DNA of 64,000 bases from Drosophila persimilis (taxonomy: Eukaryota > Arthropoda > Insecta > Diptera > Drosophilidae). The notes beneath the pieces were generated by a model. That model was not told the origin of the DNA. It searched no databases and saw only the letters and a list, made by a program, of their open reading frames with translations. A program made the position numbers and the translations under genes. This document shows positions 47,161 to 58,009 of the stretch, piece by piece. The stretch lies in assembly GCF_003286085.1 (NCBI RefSeq), contig NW_020825470.1, positions 62,001 through 126,000 on the forward strand, in the 5' to 3' direction. Position 1 is the first letter of the stretch. Each line of letters opens with the position of its first letter.

Positions 47161-50100
47161 TTTTATTTGTTTATACTCTTATAATTAGCATATTTTACAA
47201 ATTCTTTCGCGCCAACTGCTTATCTACATTACATGTAGTTGCAGAAGTGGCTGTAAATTGGCAGGGTAACATTTCTTACGGTATTGGCTTATTTGGTATT
47301 TAGTAGCTATCGATAATTTGTCAAAATGCCAGGGTAACACTAAACTTATTGCTACTTTGTTTACATTGTTTTTGTTTTTAATTATTTCAGGTGAAGTATG
47401 CAGCCGTGAAGAACATCATTACGCCTATTGGTCTCGTTGTCGTTTGCGAAGTGGAATCCTGGCGAGTGTCGGCGCTAAACTGTGACTGCAGGACAGCATC
47501 AACAGGGCTGAAGCCGGCCGAGGTCCAGTGCATCGTCATTCTGGATGTGGATTACCAATTTCTGTGAAGGTGAAATGACTTCGTATCTGTGGAAGAATAA
47601 AAAGGTTTTTAGTTTCTTTTCAGCCGCCGCCATCGTCTGGATTCTGGAGCTGCCGCCGTCCATCATCAGGTTCTCTGCTGGGGCCGTCATTTGCAGGCTG
47701 TTGCTGTTTGGATTGTGCTCTTCTATCATTGCGGCATGCCTTGGCCTGGCCAGCCTTCTCGGAATTTGTGTGCTGCATTAGCCGAGTGTAGCAGTTCCTG
47801 CAGAGTCTGTTATAAACTTCTTCCACAGTTGCTACTTGGAGATCCGCATGCAGTTCGTTGTTGCTCACATACCGGGGAGCATTTGTCATTGCTCTGAGAG
47901 CTTTGCTTTGGATCGTCTGGAGCTTGGCCATTTGCATGCTTGAAGTCAGTGGTCCCCAGACTGGCAAGGCATACTGCCATATTGGGGCAATCAGCTGCTT
48001 ATAGAGGAGGACCTTTGGAGGTAGTGGGAGTTTACTGTTTCTGCCGATGATCCAGTCGAGCTTTTTGATCCGGGCCCTTGTTTTAGTGACAATAGCCGCT
48101 ACATGCTTATTGAAATTGAGTTTCGTATCCATATGTATTCCCAGGTATGGCATGACGGATTTTTTGGCCAGGAGTTGCCCGGCTAACCTTGGAACTGGAG
48201 TGTGTTGCTGCACAGGTGAGAGAGTGTGTAGAACATGAGCAGTTTTTGCAAGAATGATGGTTATTCCCCATTTCTTAGACCATGATAATGCATCAGCCAG
48301 GAGCCGCTCCACATTTTCGTTGGCTTGTTTTGGACTTAGGGCAGATACGAGGTATACTGCGTCATCAGCGTACGTTGCTAGCATTTGGGTTGAGTTTGCG
48401 TGTCTTGATGGCTGCGGCATGTCGGCAGTGTAAAGATTATAGAGCACTGGGCCAAGTACGCTTCCTTGCGGCACTCCAGCGGTTATGTTCTTTAGGCTTG
48501 AGGTGATGTTGTTACAGCAGACGACTTTGAAGCTTCTGTCTGAGAGATAGCTGGTGAGTAGAATGTATAAATTGTCAGGTATTATCGTTTTAACTTTGCA
48601 GAGAAGACCCTGATGCCAGACTCTATCAAAAGCTTCCTGGATATCCATGTACACAGCACTGCAATGCCTCTGCGCTTGGTAGGATCTGAAGATAAATTGC
48701 GTGACTCGTCCGATTTGCTGTTCCGCTGAGTGCTGACTTCTAAAGCCAAATTGATGGATTGGAATAGCCATGGCAAAGCTTTCTTCTTCAAAGAGTCGCT
48801 TGAGGATGAGGCGTTCAAAGATTTTGGAGAAGCCTGTAAGCTGGCTGATGGGTCTGTAGGACTCAAGCCTATCACTCGGCTTTCCTGGTTTCCTTAACAT
48901 AGAGATTTTTGCGCATTTCCAGGACTTTCGGAAGTGGCCGAACTGCAGAGCCGAGTTGCATATCAACAGCAGATTCTCGATGGCGGATGTTGGCAGAGAT
49001 TTAATGACGCGATTGTCGATACTGTCGAAACCGGGCGCCTTTTTCGTCTTGAGCTTCTTAATTTCCGATTTGAGTTTCTGGATGGTCACAGGTCTGATTA
49101 TTTGAGCGGCTTCATCTGGACCGTTTTCTTGTAATACTGCGTTAATTTCTTCTCTGTCTTCTAGGGCTGCCGTGATCTTTGGCGTGAAACGTGCTTCCAG
49201 GTGCTGCGCAAAGGCCTCAGCTTTTTCCTCCGTAGTTTTGCACCCAGGATCAGCAGGAGCTTGCTGCCCTTCCGCCACGTGCCTTCTGACTGGCAGATTT
49301 GGAATGGGCTGTCTCTTGATTGTGCTGGTGAGCCTCCATAGTTTCTGCATGCTGTACCTATCAGTTTGGTCGATGTCGTGTAGCAGTCTGTTCATTTGTT
49401 TGTCTTTTTGTAGCTTGATCCGTTACTTATTCTGTTAGTCAGCTGATTGATAGTGCGTGCAATGAGGGGGTTGGAGCACCTATCTTTTTGGTTGATTTTG
49501 CAGAGAATTCTTTTGATCTTGATCGCTTTCAGCGTTTGCGAGTCAAGATGAAAGTTTTGCGGTCCGTACACTGTGCTGGTTACTTGAGGTTTGCGAAGCC
49601 AATTCAGCTGCAATGTAAATGTTCTTTTCAAGGATAGCCACTGCATCATCTATGTCGTCGCCGTTGTGAAGTTCAGTCTCCAGATGGATTCGCTGTTCTA
49701 GGTGAGCTTGAAATCTTCTGATATTTGCATTTTTTGGTAATAGTATCTTCTTTTTTCCATATTCAGGTCTCAGGAGGAGTTTAATGATTTGCATGATGTG
49801 AATTAAATTGTGTCTAATACCCTTATAAACCGCAAAGTCTATAGCAGACGGCATATGTCGTCGATTTGAAGGGAAATGGGTGGGTGATCCAGTGGTCAGT
49901 ATGCTTTGGTCGTTTTCCTGGATGCATTTCAGAAGTGCAGCCCCTCTTCTACACGATCTTGGATTGCCCCACCACTGGCTTTTGGCGTTCCAATCCCCAG
50001 CTACGATAAATCTGCTACCCAGAGTCAAATACCTGTTTAAATTGTGTATCAATCCATTCGTGTGCAGGTGGACAATAGATCGCACCAATGTTTATTGTTT

Positions 50101-50297
50101 GATTGTTTTTTATTTTTGCAGCTATTGTGCACATCTGGATGGAGTCCTCTCTTGTTGGTGCGAGGGAAATGTGCGGGATGTTGTTTCTGTTGTGATCGTC
50201 TTGCGAACTAAATTGGTAGTCTCTCTTCATGTCGAACCAATTTCCATCGCCACTTGCATTAGCAGGGGGGAGGAAGGCTGACATGAAGAGAGAACCG
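47161..50297 (-). pseudogene. LINE unit 10, the best-preserved unit
   Basis: RT plus C-terminus is open for 591 codons (49395-47620): APGFD at 120-124, MDIQEAFDRVW 250-260, AGVPQGSVLGP 306-316, TYADDAV 341-347, then PYLGIHMD and the thumb. The C-terminal tail is the short form. No RNase H is present, as in jockey. The linker is in another frame (49392-49649; ccgttacttattc for ccgtttacgtattc), and the endonuclease (49543-50284) has further small deletions near 49797 and 50022. No later insertion lies inside it. The endonuclease still lacks its first half, so even this unit could not have moved by itself. Confidence 0.88.
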
Positions 50298-50538
50298 TTT
50301 TATTTGTTTATACTCTTATAATTAGCATATTTTACAAATTGTTTCGCGCCAACTGCTTATCTACATTACATGTAGTTGCAGAAGTGGCTGTAAATTGGCA
50401 GGGTAACATTTCTTACGGTATTGGCTTACTTGGTATTTATTTTTTTTTTAGTAGCTATCGATAATTTGGCTAAATGCCAGGGTAACACTAAACTTATTGC
50501 TACTTTGTTTACATTGTTTTTGTTTTTAATTATTTCAG
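50298..50538 (-). pseudogene. LINE unit 11, end of the 3' region (left of the I-clade LINE)
   Basis: It matches the 3' region of the other units, including TATCGATA at 50456-50463, up to ttaattatttcag, where unrelated sequence starts. The unit resumes at about 58010. Confidence 0.88.
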
Positions 50539-50807
50539 GAAATATACGTTGTTCAACACTGGTATGGCGCGTACCTAAAATTGTTTGCGGAAGGCAAAAA
50601 ATTAACATATTTCAAGACATTCGCTGATAGTTTTAATCAAAAAGACATTTTCCGAAGCTTCTGGGGGCGCCTCACACGCCTACGAAGACGGCGCGAAGAA
50701 ATTCCCAAATCTTCATCAATTAAGTCGAAAAACCTGGAATTTACTGCATGGCGTCTCGGAATAACTCTTAAAAAGGCTCTTGGAACTCCGTCTGGACCCT
50801 GGGAAGC

Positions 50808-52370
50808 ATGGCAAGCATAGGAAAGACAAGGATGGCCACGGAGAAGGCGACGGGAGTTAAAATTCGCATGGAAACGCTGAAAAAAAGGGAAGGAGAAGCT
50901 AAATCCGCCATGCGGGCAGGAGTAAAGATGGCGGCAAAAACGGCTCCGCATCTTTTGGCTTCTAAACTGCTGTGCAAGAAACCAAACATGTCGACGAACG
51001 TGTCGACAAACATGTCCACGAACACGACAACAAGCATGACAGCAAACATTTCTACGACGAAAGAGAGAGAGAAGACTGACGCGGTTTGTGTGGCTTCCGT
51101 GAGTACGAAAAACGGAAATAACCGTAAAATCATCGTTAACAAGTATTATGAGGGGCATAAAGGCCCATACATTGTTTGTATCGACAAAATGAGTGCGAAT
51201 AATGCCAGAATTGCTATAAACCAGTTTGATCTATCCGATCTGCTGCTGAAACAGGGCATTAGCGATATCGAGGAGGTTGCTAGGATGGGCTATGGCAGGT
51301 GCAAGATTGTGTGCGGGTCGGCGGAGTGTGCAAACGGGCTAGTGGAAAACAGTGTTTTCGCTGCTCAAGGGTACTCAACCCGAATCTTTAGGCACTTCGT
51401 CCAAAAAGCAGGACTAATTTTTGGGATCCCCGGGCACTACTCGGAGGAACAGCTAGCGGAGCTTGTAACCTCGGATATCCCAATTGAGGAGATAGTTCGG
51501 ATTACGCGAAGGGATAGAGCATCGGGAGAACGTGTACCTACTGGCAGGGTGAAACTCTGGTTCAGAGGAGAGCAGTTACCAACCAAAATCAATTTTCTAT
51601 ATTCTAAAGTAGAAGTGAAACCTTTTGTTCAGCTTAATCAATGTTTCAGGTGTCTTAGATTTGGCCATCTGGCGCAGCATTGCAAGAGTGGAGCGAAATG
51701 TTTCAAATGCGGACAAGATCACAGCAGAGATGTTATCTGCTCAGGGCTGGTCTGTGCTAACTGCAAGGGGGAACATGCTGCCACCCACCCGCAGTGTGAG
51801 GCCAGGAAAAAAGCGTTCGCCATTCAAAAGTGTATGACACTGGAAAACCTAACTAGAGCTGAGGTCAGGGCTAGATATCCGATCCTTTTTGATAGAACTG
51901 CCCCTGACCCAAGGGATCAAGGGGAATTTCCTAGACCCAGTTGGCAATCTAGCCGCCCCCCTGAATTCTTGAATAACAGCTTAGAGTCCGCCAGGGAAAT
52001 TCACTCTGTCACCTCTTTCGCGGAAGTGACCAAATCCAATAGGGTTGCCGCCCGGAACGCAGAGGCGGCCAAGGCAGCAGCCAACATGGCAGAGTGGAAG
52101 AACTCAATAAATTCAGAATACGTCCAATTGAGCGAAAAATTTGTGAGATCTTCATCTGTGGCATCTTCTCTGGCCCAGGATAAGCTAAACGCACTAGGAG
52201 CCAAACTCACAGCGTTCCTGATTGATCCAAACAACATCATTAAAAGGGATTCTTTAGCGAATAAATTTATTAAGGAAATTAGAGAATTTGTCAATGCTTC
52301 CAACGCAGAACTAGATAGGTGTCAGATTGCCCAAGGGATGGCAGATGGTTCTCAAAACATCCAACAATGA
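50808..52370 (+). CDS. I-clade LINE ORF1 (nucleic-acid-binding gag-like protein)
   Basis: 520 codons, uninterrupted. A basic N-terminus is followed by Met-Ser-Thr-Asn repeats (61-80), an RNA-binding-like region (about 108-260, beginning KIIVNKYYEGHKGPYIV), then three Cys clusters: CFRCLRFGHLAQHC (279-292), CFKCGQDHSRDVIC (298-311) and CANCKGEHAATHPQC (316-330), the triple knuckle of I and jockey ORF1 proteins. The tail is Ala/Ser-rich and helical. It forms the RNP with element RNA. Its stop overlaps the ORF2 start (ATGA at 52367-52370). It is somewhat longer than the I-factor ORF1. Confidence 0.88.
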   Translation: MASIGKTRMATEKATGVKIRMETLKKREGEAKSAMRAGVKMAAKTAPHLLASKLLCKKPNMSTNVSTNMSTNTTTSMTANISTTKEREKTDAVCVASVSTKNGNNRKIIVNKYYEGHKGPYIVCIDKMSANNARIAINQFDLSDLLLKQGISDIEEVARMGYGRCKIVCGSAECANGLVENSVFAAQGYSTRIFRHFVQKAGLIFGIPGHYSEEQLAELVTSDIPIEEIVRITRRDRASGERVPTGRVKLWFRGEQLPTKINFLYSKVEVKPFVQLNQCFRCLRFGHLAQHCKSGAKCFKCGQDHSRDVICSGLVCANCKGEHAATHPQCEARKKAFAIQKCMTLENLTRAEVRARYPILFDRTAPDPRDQGEFPRPSWQSSRPPEFLNNSLESAREIHSVTSFAEVTKSNRVAARNAEAAKAAANMAEWKNSINSEYVQLSEKFVRSSSVASSLAQDKLNALGAKLTAFLIDPNNIIKRDSLANKFIKEIREFVNASNAELDRCQIAQGMADGSQNIQQ

Positions 52371-55300
52371 AGATTCTTCAGCTAAATATTCAAAGTCTGA
52401 CACACAACAACAACAAACAGCTCCTCTCAATGTTCCTAGACAACAACGCAATAGATATTGCCATCCTCTCAGAGATTTGGGTGTTGAACAACGCGGACTG
52501 CAGCATTTTAGAATATAACTTTTTCTGCAGGCCCAGAGTGGACGGCTACGGCGGGGTTGGCATCTACGTCAGGAAAAACATTCAATTCAGCATTTTAAAA
52601 ATAGAGAACGACTTGGAAATTTTAGGAATAAAAACATTAAACCTCAAGAGCAATTTCAATATTTTTAGCATATATGCACCGCCATCAACAACAGTTTCAC
52701 AGTTTAAATCGGGCACAAAAAAGTTTTTCGAATTCGCGGCTTCGCTTGACATACCCTCAATAGTGGGCGGGGACTTCAACGCTAGGTCTTCTATCTGGGG
52801 AAGTCCGATCTGTGATCGCAAGGGCCGCAGCGTTGAGAATTCCACCCGGGAGGCCGGATTTATCTGCCTAAACGACGGTTCGCCAACCTTCTCCAGGAGC
52901 CCATCTCAATTCTCCGCTCCTGACCTTTCCTTTTCGAACTACAGAAATGGAACTATTAACTGGCAAGTCCTCAAAACAAAAACGAGGGGGAACGTTGTGA
53001 GTTGCTGCGGACACCGCAACTCTACGGTTATACCCGATACTAAGTCAGTATGGCTCTCCTCCGGCAGACGCCGCTAATATTAAACGACACGACAAAGAGT
53101 GCGTGCGAGCGAGACAGAAAATCAGTCTGAGCGTGACGTCGGGCGCTGCACAGCCACTGCAAATTGATTTGTTCCTTTTGGCTTTAAAAATTATCTGATC
53201 TGATCCAGATTCAGCAATCTGATAGATATGGTCGTTATCTATGATTCTGCGTTTTTAGTTTTCTCGAATCTGCAATATTGTGGATGCAACAGATTTTCGT
53301 CCTTTGTGGGGGCGGATGGGGGTGGGGCGAAATTCTGAGATATACGTTTTATAGTGACATCTTAAAGGAGTGTGTGTACCAAATTTGGTTACTCTAGCCT
53401 TAATAGTCTCTGAGATTTGTGGTTGCCTCAGATTTTCGTCCTTTGCGGGGGCGGAAGGGGGTGTGGCGAAATTTGGACAGGAAACGGTCAAGGTCCGATA
53501 TCACAGGAGTGTGGATACCAAATTTGGTTGCTCTGGCTTTTATAGGTTCTGAGATCCTTGAACTCATATTTTGCAATTGGCAAAACCGACCATGAAACCT
53601 GTGTGTTAGAGTGAGACAGAGCGAGAAAGAGTGAAATTGTTTTCGTGATTCTGGCTGTAATAATTATACGATCTGGTTCAGATTTTGCACTCTAGAAGAT
53701 ATAGTCATCTTCTACGATTCTGCGTTTTTAGTTTTATCGTATCGTCGAAATTGTGGATGCCACAGATTTTCGCCCTTTGTGGGGGCGGAAGTGGGCGGGG
53801 CAAAGTTTTGAAATATTTTTGGAGCAGTGACATATCACAGAAGTCTGGATCCAAAACATCGTTGCTCTAGCTCTTATAGTCTTTGAGCATTAGGCGCTGA
53901 AGGGGACGGACAGACGGACAGACGGACAGACGGGCGGACGGACGGACGGACGGACGGACAGACTCGACTCGACTATTGATGCTGATCAAGAATATATATA
54001 CTTTATAGGGTCGGAAACGATTCCTTCTGGACGTTACACACATCCACTTTTACCACAAATCTAATATACCCCAATACTCATTTTGAGTATCGGGTATAAT
54101 TACGAACAGCAACCACTTCCCAATTGTATTATCAGTGCAAGGCCTAAATGTCCCCCTCCAAGGCAAGAAGATCCTTCACAACAGAATAGCCCGGATTCTG
54201 GGTGCAAGTGATTTCTCAAATCTGGAGCAGCTCAACGAAAGGGTGAAATCCCTGACCTTAAAAAACACGGTCACATTCCCAAGCAAGAACAAGTACGTTG
54301 CTAAGAAATGGTGGAACGAGGAAACGGAAAAACTTTTTCGCGTGAGAAACGCTTGCAGGCAGAAATTCTACCTCACCAAAAAATTGGCTGATGCCAGAGC
54401 AACTTTAGAAGCTGACAAAAAGCTACAAAACCACGTAAAAAATCTTAGAAAGCGCAACTTTTCCAAGTTCATAGAAGAGGTCTCCTCATCGCCATCTATG
54501 TGGAGCAGGGTGAAGAACATATTAAAAATGTCATATTAAAAATGTAGGGAACAAATGGACGTACGAAGATGACAAAAACTTTCTTAATATGGTTAAAGCA
54601 ACCCCATCCACGTCAAACAGTAGGCCCCCTAAGAAAATTCCTGCCCCTTTGTTAGGACCAGACGACCCGGAACCCCTGGAACTGGAAGAATTCCTGGCCT
54701 TCCTAAAAACCAGGAACCCCAATTCGGCTAGAGGCCCTGATGGCATCTCGTTCAGGATGCTTCAAACGCTACCAAGTGGGAAAAAACAAGACATTTTTGG
54801 AATTATAATTAAAGTATGGCTGAGTGGCGTCATCCCTGAAGTCTGGCGCAGGATAAAAGTGGTACCCATCCCCAAGAAGAATGCAGACCCTAATTCCTTC
54901 CAAAACCATAGGCCGATTTGTTTGATTAACACGCTGTTCAAATCCATAGAGGGGTTGATAAAGTTGAAGCTGGACGAGCACATAGCAAACTGTGACCTGC
55001 TGCCGGACAGGTCCTATGCCTTCAGGAGAAGCAGGTCCACGGCTCTCTGCATCAACGACCTTATCAACAAAGTTCTGGCGCTGAAGGCGAGGGGTTGTCA
55101 GGTTGTCGCAGCCTGCCTGGATTTACAAAGAGCGTTCGACTGCGTAAGAGTGGACACACTCGAGCACAGGATGAGGGATATGCGGTTCAATACAAGCCTC
55201 ACGGCTTGGATCTCCAGCTTCCTTAACAAACGAATCCTCATAAAGGGCAAAAGCGAGGTAGAGGTGAACAGAGGTGTTTGCCAGGGTAGTTGTCTCAGCC

Positions 55301-56943
55301 CAACCCTTTTTAACCTTTACACAGCCGAACTACATGATATTAACAGTCATAACTGCTTACTGTTTCAGTATGCTGATGACTTTTTCATAGTTTGTTTCCA
55401 CAAAGACGTATCCATTGCGAAACGGGTGCTGGAAGACAGTATAGATAAGTTCGAGGAAAAATGCAATAGGCTAAACCTGTCATTCAATCCGGCGAAGTCT
55501 AAAGTGATTTACTTCAATAATCGTAGAACTGCGCTAAATATCTCGCATCAGGGAGTTGAAATCAGACAAGTAGAGCAGATCAAATACCTAGGCAGGACTA
55601 TCTCAGCAAACAACTCAGCCTCTGGTCACATTGATCTGGCCATCTCGGAATCGAACAGAAATTGTGCGTTTCTCAGATTACTCAGCGGGTGTCACTATGG
55701 TGTCAGCCCCAAAAGAGGGCTTATATTTTACAAGGCATTTGTCAGAAGTAGGCTAGAGTACGCGTGCTCATCATTCTGCAACCTGTCCAAATCTGCCTTG
55801 GCCAAAATCAAATCCCACTGCAACCATCACCTCAGAAAGTCGCTGGGTCTGATAATCTGCACTCCCGTTCCTATCATATACCACATGGCAGGAGAACTTC
55901 CCCCGGACTACAGGATGAGATTCCTGGCGGCGAAAGAGTTGGTTAAGGTGTTTGCATTTAATCTCCCAGCAAGTGAAACAGTGTCAGCAAATAGGGATTT
56001 AAACACGGGCTACGCTAAGGCATATCGGGAGTTTGGCAGCATAATAGACAGAGTTGAGGTTTTCGAGAACACAGCTTCATTTTGCAATAAAATTAGCTCC
56101 GACTTAGAATTTTTCAAGGGCTCTGCACCCAACAAGCACGCTATAGACCAGGCAGGTATCATGCTGCTCCACGGGGAAAAGAAGGATCAGCTGACGAAGG
56201 GGGGTTTTGAAATCTATTACACGGATGGGTCAGTCGCCGATGGGCATTCCAGCGCCGCTTTCCTGCACGATAGGACAGGTTTTTTAGATAGCTATTACAC
56301 GCACAAAACCCTTTCCTCGTTGTCCGCCGAGCTCCTTGCTATCGAGAAGGCATTGGACCATGCTATTTTGTACAATTTTCCTCGTGTCGCGTTCCTGACA
56401 GACAGCAGAAACGGGGCCCTCATTCTGGCGAAGAACATTCAGGATAACTCTATCGCCTACAAAATCAGAGAAAAGATCCAAAAAAATCCACATCTAAGAA
56501 CTGTAGAGGTTCACTACATTCCCGGACACGCTAACATCCCTCAGAACACTACAGTCGACGCAGCAGCCAAAGAAGCCCACAGACGAGGAAAATACACAGT
56601 GGTTAAATGGAACCTTAAAGACGCTATGTGCGAAATACACAGAATCCTAAAATCAGAATGGGAGAGAGAATACGCCGAGTTTGCTAGTAGCAAGCACCGT
56701 GGTTACTGCTCGCTTTTCCCCTCAACGTCATCCAAACCGTGGTTCCTAAATAAAACTAAACTTAAAGCCATTGACGCTAAAAGAATCAACAGACTGCTTA
56801 GCGGTAACGCATTCGATAGGCACACTCTCGCCAAAATGCATGTAGTTCCTAGCAACATATGTGATACATGCGATAGTATCGATAACGCCTCGCATTTAAT
56901 TTTCAATTGTACAAAGTACAACACAACAAGGCAAAACTTCTAG
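52367..56943 (+). pseudogene. I-clade LINE ORF2 (EN-RT-RNase H), two breaks
   Basis: It starts MKILQLNIQSL. Endonuclease: ILSEIW, then GGDFNARS near residue 147. The Helentron (52979-54098) splits it just before TNSNHFPI, the SDH position (Asn for Asp). RT follows: ARGPDGIS, ACLDLQRAFD, RGVCQGSCLSP, FQYADDF. RNase H is at about 56190-56570 (YYTDGSVADG, SAELLAIEKAL, DSRNGALIL). The C-terminal finger is CDTCDSIDNASHLIFNC. The second break is a 14-bp tandem duplication (CATATTAAAAATGT twice, near 54520-54548) that shifts the frame between the linker and RT. The stop at 56941-56943 may be an early truncation. It would nick target DNA and copy element RNA. Confidence 0.86.
52979..54098 (-). mobile_element. 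DINE-1-like Helentron, copy 8 (subtype A, minus strand)
   Basis: Reverse orientation: 3' end ACGAGGGGGAACG first, 5' end GAGTATCGGGTATA last. It lies inside I-clade ORF2 between aaaa and att; removing it rejoins the reading frame exactly (LKTK to ITNSNH), with no duplication. It is antisense to its host like the others. A long GACGGACG tract is at 53905-53962. Confidence 0.9.
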
Positions 56944-57157
56944 CCTCTGCACACTGAGCCCATCCCGGGGGAATGGTGGGATTTTTTGACAAATGTGAAA
57001 CTCCGATTCACACTGCCACCATCCACCATCCACCATCCAACATCCATCAAAAACAGCTGATGCCAATAACAAGTTCATTAAATTTGCGCGGAAGATTTAT
57101 TAAGTTTATTATTTATTTATTTAGTTTAAAGTACAAGGACATATTTTATGGTTTTAG

Positions 57158-57450
57158 AAGCGGTTCGGGACATTTTGGGAGAAAGATGTACCAGAAAACA
57201 ACGAGGCGTTTTTCAAAGAGAGTTTCCGAATGGAGAGGCACTGCTTTGATATTTTAGTGAATCGGCTTGAAGTGCTGCGAAAGAAGGACACCAACTGCCG
57301 AGCTGCAATTCCTTTGGAAAAGCGCATCGCCATTGCGCTATACACTTTGGGCTCGTCCTCTGAGTACCGAACAGTTGGCAGGCTTTTCGGTGTAGCTCCA
57401 AACAGTGTGTGTAATATCCTGCACGAGTTTTGCAGAGCACTTATCCGAGC
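57158..57450 (+). pseudogene. Harbinger transposase, N-terminal fragment
   Basis: Open from 57158 (stop just upstream), reading through FGTFWEKDVPENNEAFF, KESFRM, KKDTNCRAAIPLEKRIAIAL and SEYRTVGRLFGV. This is the helix-turn-helix region that precedes the DDE nuclease in HARBI1-type transposases. The DDE domain is missing: after EFCRALI the frame enters unrelated (antisense Myb-gene) sequence. Confidence 0.78.
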
Positions 57451-57600
57451 CCAGCCTCCTTCATGGACTCGGCCATCTCCATGTACACATGTGAATTTTT
57501 GCGTGGTCCGCGCAAATCTTCAATTTTCTCCTGCCATATGTCAACCAGCAGGCACTCAAGCGCGGCACTCCATTTCACCCTGCCGCCTGCTGTTGTTCTC
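57447..57600 (-). pseudogene. Harbinger accessory Myb/SANT-like protein, N-terminal fragment
   Basis: Read on the minus strand: WSAALECLLVDIWQEKIEDL then RGPRKNSHVYMEMAESMKEA. This is the start of the Myb/SANT-like DNA-binding domain that Harbinger elements encode as their second gene. It ends at a stop where the sequence joins the transposase fragment. No in-frame ATG is close upstream, so the N-terminus is frameshifted or spliced. Confidence 0.65.
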
Positions 57601-57962
57601 TTGTTTGCTGCATTGTGTAATAATATTATATATTATAAACAATAAAAAACAAATATATCTATTCAACGTACCACTGGAGGGATTTCTGGCACTAAATCCA
57701 TTTTATTAATAAGTTTTTGTTGTTTGTTTTGTTGTTGTAATAAGTTGTTGTTTTTGTTTTTTGTTAATTTTGTCACAATCATTGTTTACGTTTTCGCAGT
57801 GAATACCATTTTTCCATTGTGAATGACAATTATTCAGAGTTGCATTTGAAAACCATCGGCTAACTATCGCATAGAAACGTGCGGTTTAGGAACATCCAAA
57901 ATGGATGGTGGACTAACTGGGAAATTTTCGGAACGGCAAAACCTTACGGACCATCCCCGAAA
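57601..57962. other. Non-coding right half of the Harbinger element
   Basis: A/T-rich with GTT/TTTGTTG repeats near 57713-57770 and a subterminal ATGGATGGTGG at 57901, an extra copy of the terminal repeat motif. No gene seen. Confidence 0.6.
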
Positions 57963-58009
57963 TGGATGGTGGATGGTGGATGGTCGTCAGTGTGAAAAGC
58001 CTATTCAGA

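Larger units (their letters stand above)
50539..56999 (+). mobile_element. I-clade LINE, nearly complete, split by a Helentron
   Basis: A plus-strand element opposite to the array, with a leader of about 270 bp (50539-50807), ORF1 and ORF2 overlapping by ATGA, and ORF2 order EN-RT-RNase H-zinc finger. That order with RNase H fits the I clade. Without the Helentron it is about 5.3 kb to the ORF2 stop, close to the I factor. The 3' end is not defined: no TAA-type tail is seen before the Harbinger element near 57007. Confidence 0.85.
57007..57996. mobile_element. Collapsed PIF/Harbinger element
   Basis: Terminal inverted repeats of about 33 bp start TTCACACTG and continue with ACCATCCACCATCCACCATCC (57007-57040 and 57963-57996, inverted). 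The interior holds the 5' part of a HARBI1-like transposase on the plus strand and the 5' part of a Myb/SANT-like gene on the minus strand, meeting near 57450. The rest is A/T-rich. A clear 3-bp target duplication was not found, so the ends may extend a few bases further. Confidence 0.7.

Noticed and set aside
50581..50820. 79-codon ORF in the I-clade leader
   Set aside because: No similarity to known leader peptides and it overlaps the ORF1 start in another frame; probably chance.
54531..54983. Minus-strand ORFs within I-clade ORF2
   Set aside because: Shadows of the RT coding strand.
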